From: Deuterostichococcus epilithicus
Taxonomy: Eukaryota; Chlorophyta; Trebouxiophyceae; Prasiolales; Stichococcaceae
Assembly (NCBI GenBank): GCA_033439295.1
Contig: JAVTLE010000015.1
Coordinates: 806,001-870,000 of the forward strand
Direction of reading: 5' to 3'
Length of the DNA: 64,000 nt
The notes beneath the pieces were generated by a model, which had not been told where the DNA came from, did no database searches, and saw only the letters and a list, made by a program, of their open reading frames with translations. The number at the start of each line of letters is the position of its first letter. Position 1 is the first letter of the stretch. Both the position numbers and the translations under genes were made by a program. Positions 11,877 to 22,832 of this stretch are shown piece after piece.

Positions 11877-13760
11877 CTACGGAGTCAAAACAGGCTCCAC
11901 AGCAGCAGCCACCGCCTTCTTGACCTTCTTGACCTTTGTGGGCGACTTTCTGCCCTCTGCCTCCGTCAGCTTCCACATGTACCAGCTACCAATGCTGCGC
12001 CATGGCCGCCAGCTTGCTGCGAGCGCCTCCATCTTTGCAGCGTCTGGAAGCTCCTGCGCAGAGGTTGCACCGGCGTGTTGTCTAAGCAGGCAGCACGACA
12101 AGAGCTTCTAGTTTCTAATAAGGGGCAGGCGGGAGGGGAAGATTTGATGATTTGTGGCCCTCATTCGACTGATGAAGAGACAGCAAATGCGCCTTACCTT
12201 CAAAGAGAACAGGATCTGGAAGCCCTTGCGCACTCCCAGGTCGCCCACTGGCAGCACGTCTGGCCGGCCCGCGAAGAACATCATGAACATGTCTGCGGTC
12301 AAACACGGAAATGTTGTCGACGAATCTCATATTGAAACGTGATCTCATTGAAAGTTGAACGACTCCAGAAATTTAATCATGGGCACCTGCGGTCCATGGG
12401 CCTATGCCCTTGACGCTCGTCAGTGCCGCCACGAGCTCTGCCTCGTTCATGCCTGCAAACAACAACAAATCTGCTCGCACCCGACCCTCTGCCGCACACA
12501 CATGCAGGCGTACTTCAGCCATGGTGCTGCAGAAGCATGCAGACATTGGCAACAAGCTGAATTGTTGCACCAGTTAGATCGGCGCTTCCCGAGACACGTG
12601 CGGGTCTCGCCTGCGAGCGCGGCGTCTGTGATGCGGCCATCTGCATAGTGAGCAGCCAGATCCGTGATGTAGCCGGCCTTCTGCCCCGATAGGCCGGCCG
12701 CCCGCAGCTCTGCCAGAGGAGTTGCCAGCACGGCTTCCGGCGATGCCTCCGTGTCACACTGCAGAGCCATGGTAGGATGAATCATCCGCTCGGGCATCAG
12801 GTGTACATGGCAGCGCATACATGCAGCTATGTGTCATGATGTGACATCCACCTGTCACCCCAACCCTGATCCGGGTCAAATGTCCTCCATGCGACACATT
12901 TGTAGACCACCTTGCACGCCAGTAGGAAGCGGCCGAATATGGTGCGTGCGGCACCGGTAGCCAGCTGCTGCGACACGATGCTGTGTGCCAGGCTTGCAAA
13001 GGTGCTGCCCTCCGTTCCGGCCAGCGCACGGGGCGGTCCATACTCAGTCACGAGCTGCGCCAGGCCTGCACAGCATCCAGTCAATGAACCTGCACGATTG
13101 CCAAGCGCGCAATCGCCATGCCGTTTCAGGGAAATTTGTGCGCCAGGCCCTGCCAGAAGGCGCGACAAGGTGTCCACTCCATATGGCCTTCACGCAACAC
13201 CCCCAACTACGCACAGCATTCCCCATTTCACGATGCAGGGCATCTGATGCATGATGAGGGTCCTGGGAAGCACAGAGAACGGACGCACGGGGGTGGGCGG
13301 ACGCTATGTGAGCCATGCCAGTCGCGATGCTGTCGTGTGTCAGCGGCGGCAGCGCAGGGGTTGCAAGCGCATCAGGGGCAGCTGCGTCCACTGCTGCAGT
13401 TGCTTTCGCAGTCCGTTTTCGCCGCTGCGGCGACTTCTTCGCTGCAGATGGACCATTCGCCTCCTGTGCTGCAGTCCCGTCTGCTTCCGCCAGCACAGGC
13501 TCTGGCGCCGGCACTGCATTTGGCGTCCGCTTGCGCGCAGCACTCTTCTGAGGCGAGAAGCCGTCCACCGCAACGGAGACGGCGTGCGATGTCTCTGTGA
13601 TTGTCACTCGTGACGTCGTGACATTGCCTACCGCTGTCTGCACTCGCACCGACTTCCTCGCCCGAAAGTGGTCCGTCAAGGCCCTCACGCCAACACGCGC
13701 GACCTTCATCGGCTCGGCAATCACCTCAACTGTGACTTGCTTTCGTTTGCGCAATTCCAT
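11877..13760 (-). CDS. DNA-3-methyladenine glycosylase, AlkA/MAG type (HhH-GPD)
   Basis: This is a base-excision repair enzyme that removes alkylated purines. Six exons were traced and total 1113 bases (370 residues): 13289-13760, 12911-13065, 12611-12758, 12387-12452, 12198-12292 and 11877-12053. An N-terminal Lys/Arg-rich, Ala/Pro-rich region of about 150 residues probably carries nuclear targeting. The HhH-GPD domain follows: [33 protein letters not shown], then the hairpin [16 protein letters not shown]. Next comes [15 protein letters not shown], whose Asp after PVG is the expected catalytic residue. [13 protein letters not shown] lies near the end, with a basic tail. The start is the ATG at 13760 (MELRKRKQ). 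The third intron (12453-12610) has a GCGAGA donor and no usable GT donor nearby. The gene is divergent from the SDR gene across 234 bases. Confidence 0.92.
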
Positions 13761-13994
13761 GGTGACGCCTGCCTTTCTGCAACCTCCTTTTGCACGAGAT
13801 ATGCGCGCATGTCTGTGCTGTGCGTGTTTGGGTTACGTGATCAGACCTGCACAAAACGCTGAGGTGCAGCAGGAATAGATGCAGCTTTCGGAGCAATCTC
13901 GTGGACGCGTCGTTCATTTGACCTGGTCTGCATCGCCTCTTCTCACGGCTCAGCTGAGTGCTGTCGAGTTGAGCTGGCCATCCGACAGGCTACC
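13761..13994. promoter_or_regulatory. Divergent promoter region shared by the glycosylase and SDR genes
   Basis: Only 234 bases separate two start codons facing away from each other, so both promoters and both 5' UTRs must share this space. I recognise no TATA box or named factor site. This is inference from gene layout. Confidence 0.6.
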
Positions 13995-15986
13995 ATGAGC
14001 AGAGCAGCTCTGGATTTAGCTCACAAGTCCTTCCTGGTCACAGGTGCTATGGACTTTTGGACACACACTGCTTGCTCTGTGATGTGCGGATGTTGCGCAT
14101 ACGCACAGGATGCAGCCGGTGGCGGTGCAGCTGTGGCGCAGCTGCATCATGTGCAGCTCCGTCTGCGTGATGGCGATCACATGGCAATGCGTGCAGTATG
14201 AGCACCTGTTGTTCGACGTCAATCCTCTATTGCTCCCAGGCGCGAGCGACGGTATCGGCAAGCATACAGCGACGAAGCTTGCCAAGGCCGGGGCGACGGT
14301 CATCGTGCATGGCAGGTGCTACAGAAATTCTCGCTGCACAGTGCAACCCGTGAGCAGGCTTAGAATGAAGGGCTGTCCTGACTCACATCTGAAAATCTGA
14401 GCGTTTGCACATGTATGATCGTTGGAGGCGCATCCTGGCATGCATGGTCATCAGCCTTGACTTGACAATGGCGTATCTTGACTGCAGAAATGCTGAAAAG
14501 GCACAGAAGGCGGCCGACGCCGTCATGTCAGCGTCCGGCAGTTCAGCGGTTCACGCTGTGTCAGCAGACCTGTCCTCGCTGAAGGAGGCAAGGGTTTTTT
14601 ATGTGGGAAACAGCTTAGCTGCTGCGTCTGAAGCGACGGTGTGTTAGATGCCATCGAAGTGGGATCGATGTGCGAGTCACTTTTGCTTGCCACGCTGCGC
14701 AGGTGCGGCGCCTAGCCGATGACGTCAAGACGGTGGCAGGCAGCCGAGGCTTGGATGTGCTCATAAACAATGCAGGTGAGCTTTCCGTGGCTTTTCCCCT
14801 TGCACACACGTCGACTGGGTGCAGGACCTGCGCTTGGCTGACGTCCTGGTGCTTGGCAGGCTTATTCTACCTCAGATTAGTATATTTGCACCCTTCTCCA
14901 GTGCACTGCGGCAGAGCGCCTGTCTTCGCCCCACTTGCACTGACTCTTCTTCATGGCTTTGACAATGCGCAATTGTGCGCAGCTGTGCAGGCATTTTTGC
15001 AGAGCGCAAGCAGCTGTCTGCAGACGGGTACGAGATGACATGGGCGGTGAACGTGCTGGCGCCGTTCCTATTGACATCCTTGCTACTCAAGTCGGTGCGC
15101 CAACAGCAAACTAAGCTGTCATGCGCAACCCATATGCTGCGCACATGGCTGGTGCCTCTCAGATGCTGTGCCCTCTGGCTTCTAGGTGAACGAGCGGATC
15201 GTGAATGTGTCGTCGATCAGCGCCGGCAGCAGCATTGACTTTGACAACCTCAACCAGGAAAAGGGCTTCTCCAGCCACAGGTGCTGCTTGCCTTGGTTCC
15301 GCCTGCTGTGCTGCATCATGCGAAGCCACTGTCAGCATCTTGGCTGCAGATTTCACTGACCTTCCTCGGTTTTCCCACAGCTCCTACTCGCTCTCCAAGC
15401 TGGCGATGCAAATGTTCAATGTCGAGCTGGCAAACAAGCTGCAGCAGGCGGGCTCCAAAGTGACAGCCAACGCCCTGGACCCAGGTGCACTTCGAGTCAG
15501 CTGTGCCCGCACATTCGGCCCGCGCTCTGGCCTCGCATCAACCTGCTTCGGAATCGAGACACAGGCTGCAGACACTGGCCAACCAGTACCAATGGCCACT
15601 TGTCCTTTGCAGGTACCGTGAACACAAAGATGCTCATCCAGGGCTGGGGCGCGTGCGGCATTGACATCAAGGTAGATCGTGTCTCGACTGCTTCTCCCTG
15701 CAAGTTGCCAGCCCTTCATGCGGCACAGACTGAGGAGTGTGGCCGATCTGCAACCTTTGGTTCATGTGCCTCGATTCTGGTTCCTCATCACGATGTCTGT
15801 CCGCAGCAAGCGAACGACGAGTTCTTTCTGGCAGCGGACCCCTCGGTGGCAGGCGTCAGCGGCGAATTCTTTGTATCCTCGCGGCGCACCGGCGTGCGGC
15901 AGCCAGCAAAGGACGCACGGTTGCGGCGCCAGCTGTGGGACACGCTCGTGGAGCAGACGGGCGCCGAGTGGCAGTTCGAGTCATAA
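13995..15986 (+). CDS. Short-chain dehydrogenase/reductase (SDR), retinol-dehydrogenase/WWOX-like
   Basis: An NAD(P)-dependent oxidoreductase of unknown substrate. Nine exons were traced and total 840 bases (279 residues): 13995-14043, 14240-14315, 14488-14587, 14703-14775, 14991-15094, 15186-15280, 15381-15484, 15613-15671 and 15807-15986. It has the nucleotide-binding TGASDGIGKHTA (Rossmann TGxxxGIG), DVLINNAG, the helix-4 Asn in WAVNVLAPFLL, the Ser of VNVSSISAGSS and the catalytic YSLSK. DPGTVNTKML follows the active site as in SDRs of this group. The length is normal for a classical-to-extended SDR. No transit peptide or membrane segment is evident. The intron 14588-14702 probably uses a GCAAGG donor; a GTTTTT donor six bases downstream is the alternative and would add two residues. 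Confidence 0.9.
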
Positions 15987-16310
15987 AGCGTATTGCCTGA
16001 AAGGTCTAAATTGATGGTTGAGCGAGGGGACTCCGCGCAAGCTTGACATTAGCTACGGGGGTTTCGTTGAGCGGGTGTGTTTCAGCATTTGGTGACGTGT
16101 GATTGGGTAGGGATCGTTGAGCGTTTGATGATGTCTCCGACATTTTGTGCACCTCGCAACGAAAAAGCGGCGCCCGTGGAACATGTCATTAGTTTTAACA
16201 TCGTCACGTGTGATCGAGCTTGGAGCTGTCATCTGGCAAGGAGACGTAGGGCAACTTGCTCGTAGTCGAGCCTCATGAGCCCGAGATTGTAGATGTCATC
16301 GGACTGCCAG
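15987..16310. other. Convergent 3' spacer between SDR and ABC ATPase
   Basis: Here 324 bases lie between two stop codons on opposite strands. The space should hold both 3' UTRs. It is less GC-rich than the genes. ACGTGTGAT recurs twice (near 16094 and 16205). No gene is visible. Confidence 0.5.
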
Positions 16311-18808
16311 CTAGGAACTTGCCAGCGCACTGCGCCAGTGTGGACGGTGCTGCAGCTTGCCCCCGGGGAGCATTTCCCATGCCGTGTCCACCTGCACAGA
16401 GGCAAGACCTGAGTGAAGCCATTTCGTAGGCCCACAGAACAACAGTTCACACGAGCTGAGGTGAGCAGCCTTGCGAGACATGCACCTTGAAAGTATGCAT
16501 GGCAACAGCGCCGCACCTGATCCGACAGCTCGTGCAGGTCGTGGGAGACGACCACTATGGTGCACTCCTGCTTCAGCTTGCCTGCACAATCCACACGGCG
16601 GCACCGCTCAGGGCCAATGCGCATTGTGGCAAGACTGTCGCACACGTCATTAGTCCATCTGCCTTTGAGCAGCAGCTAAGAGCGAAGGCAACTGATTGTA
16701 GCACGAGGACGCGGCGCAGGGCAGGTGGTCGTCAAGAATGCCTCGGCGCCTGCACTGCAGCGTCAAGCTCGCGCAGCGGCGCGCACCCAGCAGGTCGGCG
16801 ATGTCAGCGCGGCCGCGCCAGTCCAGACCTGCAAGCGGCTCGTCCAGCAGCAGGACTGACGGTCCGCGCGCCTGTAGACGCAATCACAAGAATTCGACTT
16901 CAAGGGTCGAGCGCCGATGAGGATGCGCAAGATCGCACATGGAGTCAAATCCGAGGCTGGCGCGCGGGCTGCGGACAGCCCTGCGGCACAGCGCCCTTGG
17001 GCGCGCAGGGAGGTGGGGCGCGAACTCGCTCCGGGACTCTGCATCGACCAGGCGGGGATGATAGCAAGCCTGACACGCCGCTGGCACCAAGCAGCGGAGG
17101 GAAGGCCGTCGCCGGGCGCCGCACCAGCTGCACGGCAAGTGCCAGGCGGCGCTTGTAGCCATCCGACAGCGAGTTGGGCGACGCCTGCAGGTCCAGCCCG
17201 TCCAGCCTCACTGCCGCCAGCACCTGGAGTCGAATTCACAGCCGAGTCCATTCTCGTGGACCATGCAATGATGGATTGTGTCCTGCTGTGACTCCTACTG
17301 GCGCCTGCAAGTCCAGCCTGTCAAACCCCTGGAATCGACTAGGATTAATCAGAGCGAGCAAGGGCATGGATGATGGTTCGACATCCATTGTGTCAGGAGG
17401 GCACCGCGGACGTCGTGACACGTGAACAGAGTCCGACACGTCCACAAGCCAGGTGAGCGGCGCCTGGGCGGGTGGCAGCAGCATTGGCATACTTGAGCCG
17501 CCATTGCCTACCTGCTGGTGGCCTGTGTGCTGCTGCGTCCGTCCCAGAATCAGTGCCACACATGCCGCGCTACACTTGTCGAGGCTGCTCCTCGAGGAGC
17601 CCGCTGCAAGGANGGAAGNNNNNCCTTGCCCAGGCGCAGCGACAGCTGCTGGCGGGCGAACAGGTCCTCGGGGCGGCCCGGCCAGCCGAAAGTCAGCTCC
17701 TGCTCGATGGTGCTGCCCAGAAAGTGGCGCTCTGGAAACTGAAACACCAGCCCTGTCTGCGCCGAGCGCGCCGCTGCGGCGAGCCCGCTGCCGGCTGTGG
17801 CGCCGCCGCCCGCGCTGGCGGCGCCGGCTGCGCCAGCGCCGCTGCCATTCATGCCGCGGTTGCCGCCGCCGCTGCCGCTGGCGCCATTGCCGACGACAGC
17901 TCGGCCCGCAGCCGCGGCTGCCACGGCCGCGACCGCCGCAGGACCAACAAACACGTCCCCGCTGTCGTGCTGAGCCAGGCCGCCGATGATCTTCAGCAGC
18001 GTCGTTTTGCCCTGTGCATCAGAGCTGAATGGACTTGAGCAAGATGGCAAGATGGCAATGGCCAGCATGGACCCTCACGCGAGGCTGCAAGTCCACCGCA
18101 TCATGTGATCGCCACAATCATGCAACCGATAGCTTGTGCATGAAGTACTCAATTCGTCACGTGGGCTTCTGGAATGCACACCGCGCCGCTGCGGCCGTAA
18201 ATGAGACCCATGCGGTTGGCGGGCAGCTGCATGTCGACACACTGCAGCAGCGGCGCGCTTGTGCCTGCACACAGCAGCCGAGATGTCCCATCACCACACC
18301 TTTGGTCCTGTCTGTGTCTCCAGCCTGCCCATCTTGGACGCCGGATTTGTGGGGAGTAACATACCCACATTGCGAACAGGACAACTGCGGTCAACACCAA
18401 TTGCAAGGGACAAGCCGAGGGTGCACCTGGCGGCTGGTACGTCAGGTCGCTGACCGTCAGGGCTGAGCCGCAGGGCGCCTGCCTGCTGTTCTGGCTCTGC
18501 TGCATCATCTGGCTGAGCATGTTGAGGAAGCCGCCGACGGCGTTGGTGTCTGCGCCGCCGCCGGCCGCGCCGCACGCCACGCCGCCCCGCAAGCCCGCCA
18601 CTGTGCCGCCGGCACGGGCTGCCATCACGCCGCGGGTGCGGGGCGTCGCCGTGTCGGCAGCAGCAGGGCAGCGTTGCCGCTGCGGCGGCAGTGCTGTCTG
18701 CAGCGGTGCCGTGCTGCGACTGTAAAGGCTCGCTGTTCGACGTCCGCCTTGTGACTGATGCTCAAGCTCCATCTGCCGGCGCGGCGCCGCGCTGCTGAGG
18801 ATCGCCAT
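16311..18808 (-). CDS. Plastid ABC ATPase, ABCI11/NAP14-like (ECF-type)
   Basis: A soluble ATPase of the plant/algal ABCI group, like Arabidopsis ABCI11 (NAP14), implicated in plastid metal or transition-metal homeostasis. The start ATG at 18808 opens a Ser/Ala/Arg-rich leader (MAILSSAAPRRQ) that looks like a chloroplast transit peptide. Then come GSALTVSDLTYQPPG, Walker A IYGRSGAGKTTLLK (split by an intron), the Q-loop region VFQFPERHFLG, the signature SLSDGYKRRLALA, Walker B SVLLLDEPLAGLDW and the H-loop VVVSHDLHELSD. The end is DTAWEMLPGG, with the stop at 16311. Oddities are an inserted Ala/Gly-rich stretch of about 45 residues between Walker A and the Q-loop, and Asp for the second Gly of LSGG. 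An N run at 17613-17623 sits on a probable splice donor just after SLRLGK. The gene lies 58 bases downstream of the next gene on the same strand. Confidence 0.88.
17190..17335 (-). repeat. Partial copy of an ABC-ATPase exon edge in the adjacent intron
   Basis: The exon part encoding RLDGLDLQA (about 17190-17215) has a relative at about 17300-17328 in the intron immediately upstream in transcription. On the plus strand both read GGCGCCTGCA/GGCGACGCCTGCA followed by AGTCCAGCC or GGTCCAGCC. The match is short, roughly 25 bases with a few differences, so this is less certain than the other cases. Confidence 0.45.
17613..17623. other. Undetermined bases (assembly ambiguity)
   Basis: There is one N at 17613 and five at 17619-17623, at the exon-intron boundary of the ABC ATPase gene. 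Single Ns also occur at 48384 (subtilase intron) and 57533 (coding, Gln-rich gene). Confidence 0.99.
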
Positions 18809-18866
18809 GTGCGCACCTGGCCGCCCGCTGGTGCGCGGCGGCGGCCTGGCACCAGGCGCGCTGCAG

Positions 18867-19424
18867 TCACCCAAAGAGTGCCACGAGATCCTCGTCTGTC
18901 TCCTTTGGCAGCGGCGTCGCGCCCTCTGGCAGGCCGAGAGCCTGCGCAGCATGATACAACGCTCGAGCCACCCCAACAGCGACGAAGGCCTTAGCAAACG
19001 CCGAAATGCCCCAGTGCAGCCGCGCTTGCAGTCGAGCTGCGCTCGCTGGCACAGAGCGCAACGGCCCCGCACCTTGCTCATCAGCTGCTGCACGTGGGCC
19101 TCGTGGCGGCTGACGGCGGTCAGGTACTTGAGGTTCCGCTCGCGCCGGGCCGCTGCGTCGACCGCGGGAGCGGCCACCGCCTTCAGTTGGTTGCTCCTCG
19201 CCTTCTGGGCCTTCCGCTGCTTCTTCTTGCCGAACTTGCCACTGTTATTCTGTGGAACAAACAGATTGGGCCGTCGTTTCGTCAGGGCCTGGTGGACACT
19301 GAGCATGCGGGTGGGCGCATGCAAGCACTGTGCCCACCTGCTTGGCAGCGCCGTCCTCGGCGGCGGCGTCACTGTTGGCAGCTGCTAGCGCCCTCAGCTG
19401 CTGCTTCACGGCACGAGCTGACAT
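18867..19424 (-). CDS. Small basic protein of unknown function (about 110 residues)
   Basis: I do not recognise this family. Three exons are proposed: 19338-19424 (MSARAVKQQLRALAAANSD), a second starting at the acceptor before NNSGKFGKKKQRKAQKAR and ending at VQQLMSK, and a last exon encoding ALGLPEGATPLPKETDEDLV with the stop at 18867. The middle part is rich in Lys and Arg, consistent with a nuclear or nucleolar protein; the C-terminus is acidic. Splice sites are canonical and the frame is continuous. It is transcribed toward the ABC ATPase gene with only 58 bases between, and is divergent from TFIIF-beta. No membrane segment or signal is visible. The function is left open. Confidence 0.65.
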
Positions 19425-19814
19425 GGATTGATCGCTCCGGCTTGCAAAGCTGTGGCCCTGCGCGTGGGCTGAGCGGCGCAATCCTCCTTGAAGTGGCTGG
19501 AACTAACTGCCGGCCTGGGCCGTGATGCCGAGTGAGCTAGCAAACTGATGGGCAATGCAGATTAGATGCGCAGCTCGCAGATCATCGCCCAGGGTCCGGT
19601 AAACCCGCATGCCTCGCTGCAGAGCTGTTGTCTTGGCGGATTCCAGCTTACCTGCAGGAGGCCAGTCTCTGCCATTCCGTCGAGATATTGCCTCCGACTG
19701 CAAAGTAGCAAGGCACCCGCTACCGGCACACGGCGCAGTAGTTCTGTTCCATCCAGTTCCATCTCCCTCCGAGGCAGCACATCGCAGCCTGTGCAGGGCA
19801 CAAACGTGGCCAGG
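19425..19814. promoter_or_regulatory. Divergent promoter region: small basic protein and TFIIF-beta
   Basis: These 390 bases between two divergent ATGs must contain both promoters. No named motif was recognised. Inference from gene layout. Confidence 0.55.
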
Positions 19815-21509
19815 ATGTCGGCCGCCAGCAGCCTGGACGTGGCTCAGTCAGAGAAAAAAATGTGGCTCGTAAAGTTTCCGCCCATGGTGGCGCAGCGCCT
19901 GCATGCACTCGCAGCGCAGGCGCACGCCGGTGGTGATGCACCTGGCAGGCCCATCGGGCGCGTGCGATGTACGCAGAACGCCACGCAGGTAGTCGAGCTA
20001 TCCTGCCTGACCGGGCAGTTGTACCCTGTCTGGACATGCTCAGTGACGCTCGAATGGGGTATTGGAGATCGGAGGCGCTTGAACCGCGCACTTCCAACCA
20101 CCCATCGTCAGGAAAGCGTCATCAGGGTGCGCGGTCTCCAGGTGCCGTGTTTTCTGCGCTGCAGACCGCGGCGGACTTCAGGCTAGAGCTGAGCCCCGAG
20201 GAGTTTGCCAACATACCAAAAGACTTCAACATGCGGCCGCACGCGGACGGCGCGCAATCGGCATACAGCTTCGGCCAGCAGGGCGGCAGTATTGGTGAAC
20301 CCCGATGCTCAACATGCGCATCAGTACAGGAGTACCTGCAGTGGCTATCCAATGTCATAACTGGGCTGCTGCTCGCGGAGGCGGCGACTCTGCCGAATGG
20401 CTTATCCCATTCCGTATGCCACTTGAAAGGGCGACAATGTTCTGCCTCAGGCGTGGAGGGCCGTGTGGACCAGCGCTTTGACGTGGAGATGTTGCGGGGG
20501 ACGCAGCGCCAGGTGAGGGGCTGTGCTGCGGTCACGTCAGCGTCTGGAGCTCCCGCTATGACCATCGATTGATACATTTGCTGCAGCCACTGTCATGGCA
20601 TGAGCCCCATGTGACTTGCTCCACAATGTGCCAGGATTGTCTGTTGCATCACAGGGATACACCATCAAAATCAGTTCTGCGTCTGCGCAGATGGACCCGC
20701 AATACCGCTCGCTGACGCGGGACCGGCAGCATGCCGCGGCCACCAAGACGCGGGTGATGCAGGTCATCGACGACCCGCGTAACCTGCTCATGCGACCGCT
20801 GCCGTCGGCATATACCAAGCGCAAGGTACGGCAAACTGCTGAAGTTTTGTGCCCAGCTTGTCCTTCTGCAGTGAGCTTGATGCACGGGAGGACCTCCCTG
20901 CAATTCAGACGAGACCAGCCCGGTGCATGCTGGAGCTAGCAGCATTGCAGATGGTCCTGCGGCATGACGCACTTACCTATACTGTGCAAACAGGCAGAGA
21001 AAGTCACGGACAACAAGCGCCTACGCATGGAGAAGGACGAGCTGGAGAACAATCTTTTCGCGCTGTTTGAGAAGCAAACGACGTGGAACTTCACCCAGCT
21101 GCAGCGGGAGACCAATCAGCCGGCGCCCTGGCTAAAGGTGCGGAGCGCATGCTGCATGCGGCTCTACGAGGGACCGAGTGCAGTATGGACGGCTACACTT
21201 GCGGAGCCACATGTTTTGCATGCAGCCTCATGGTGTGACTGACAGACTGAGTCTGGCCGCACGTGTGCGGGGCCGCCGAGCGACGACAATCCGCCCATGC
21301 CACAGGAGGTGCTGAACGAGGTCGCGATCCTCAACAAGACGGGCCCCAACCGGGACAAGTGGCAGGTCAGTAGTCTAGCATGTCTGCCTGTTCCATCAAT
21401 GTGTTGTCATGCTGCCGCCGTCCACGCCATCTCTGGCGCCGTGTGACGGTGCCGCCGCCGCCGTTCGCAGGTGAAGGCGGAGTATCGGGGACAAGAACGA
21501 GCGAGCTGA
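19815..21509 (+). CDS. Transcription initiation factor IIF, beta subunit (RAP30/GTF2F2)
   Basis: A general RNA polymerase II factor that binds polymerase with TFIIF-alpha and helps promoter loading. The first exon, 19815-19961 (49 residues), carries the family opening KKMWLVKFPPMVAQRL. Later exons encode FRLELSPEEFANIPKDFNM, VEGRVDQRFDVEM, QYRSLTRDRQHAAA with NLLMRPLPSAYTKRK, then the winged-helix domain KDELENNLFALFEKQTTWNF, EVLNEVAILNKTGPNRDKW and the end VKAEYRGQERAS. This is the RAP30 order: dimerisation domain, linker, C-terminal winged helix. The stop is at 21507-21509. Seven exons are proposed; the boundary after the second (near 20293) is the least certain. The central part is shorter than in animals. 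Confidence 0.88.
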
Positions 21510-21713
21510 GTGGTGGAGAGGCCGGCATTGCACTTGACATGTCGGAAGCTGACTGCATTTTGACAACCTACCATGCTCTTGTGGTCTATCTAGGGCATGA
21601 CAAAGCATGACTGGACACGAGCGGACCTCACGATGCGCATGCCTGTCCACACAAGCTTCACATTGCGTTTTCCGAGCTGTGAATGCGAGGTTATCTCCTA
21701 GCGTGCCAGCACC

Positions 21714-22832
21714 ATGGACGGCGACCAACCGCCCGAACTGCGATGCCCTGCAGTGCGAGTCACCGGCTTCCAGCCGGCGAGTACGGACGTCAGCCCGAAT
21801 TCGCACTGCAGCACAGCATTTTCAGATGCGTCCAGCCCCACCAGGCGTCGGGTGCCGGCCAGCCCGCTCTCGGCGCTGCTTCGCAACGGCACCGGCGGCA
21901 GCAACGGCATGGTTGTCGGGCATCAAGGCCTGCCGAAGCTGCGCCTGGGCAGCAGAGGCTTTGGCGGCAGCACAGGGGGTGACGGCATGAGGAAGAGCAG
22001 CAGCTGCCTGCAGCTGCAATCGCTTTCGGAGCTGGCTCCTGCGGACGATGGCCCTCTTCGTTCCGGATCCTGCGTATTCGGCACAGCCAGCAGCCCCAGC
22101 GTCTCGTGCCCCGTGGACATACCCACACCCAGGTATAACTCCCCTACATCGTGTTGGCGGTGGTGGAATATGTGCACCGCCTTCGCTTGCCGTCACGTTT
22201 TGGAATTGGCCCCCCAGGTGTCGATTCAGTTTGTGCAACCTGTTGGTCGGTACCATTCGGCGGCGGCGGCGCATGCAGCTGGCAAGCATGCTTTCTGCGT
22301 GCTGTGAAGCGGATGTCGTGCCTGTCTTTGTTTACAACATCACGTTGTTGTGGACTTTCAGGGCGCCGTCATCCGGGCGGGCGGCGTCTGATGGCTCTTA
22401 CTCGGAGGAGCACCACCATGCCGCGGCCTTCGCCCAGCCTGTGGCATTTCATCAGCAGCATCACCACTGGCAGCAGGCCGCCTTTCAGCAGGTCTGGATG
22501 CACGCATGCATGCATGACTGACATGAAAGCAGCCAACATGATTTTAGGTCATCTGGCATGCATGAGAATCCGCAGAAAGGTCCGGCTCTGCTCCGCAGGC
22601 CCACGAGCAGCATGAGGCGCAGAATCTCAGCCAGCGGCAGACGGACAGGAGCTGTGCAGACAGCCCGGCACGGCAGAATGCCACCGAGCGGCGACACTCA
22701 GCCAGCGGCATCCTGCCGGACGGCGCGGTTTTCGATCTGGAGCCGTCATCGCTGCCGCGCTTCGGCAGCGGCCGCCTACATTATGGACGCGCCCGGTCGC
22801 AGAGCGCTGCCGTGCTGTCCGCCTACGCCTGA
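21714..22832 (+). CDS. Unknown protein, Ser-rich N-terminus and Gln/His-rich centre (260 residues)
   Basis: No family is recognised. Three exons keep frame: 21714-22132, 22362-22491 and 22599-22832, 783 bases in all. Residues 1-140 are low-complexity Ser/Pro/Gly (for example SNGMVVGHQGLPKLRLGS). The centre is a His/Gln run (EEHHHAAAF, QQHHHWQQ). The C-terminal third contains SASGILPDGAVFDLEPSSLP. No signal, transmembrane or catalytic motif is evident. It begins 205 bases after TFIIF-beta on the same strand. The composition resembles disordered regulatory or RNA-binding co-factors, but this is only a guess. GT-AG sites and unbroken frame across 1.1 kb support a real gene. Confidence 0.6.

Noticed and set aside
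17360-17400. tRNA T-arm-like GATGGTTCGACATC
   Set aside because: The stem is only four pairs and no acceptor stem or anticodon arm fits around it.
18867-19424. Extending the ABC ATPase upstream through an open frame to about 19372
   Set aside because: That frame runs across exons of a separate gene read in part in another frame. The transit-peptide-like start at 18808 fits better.
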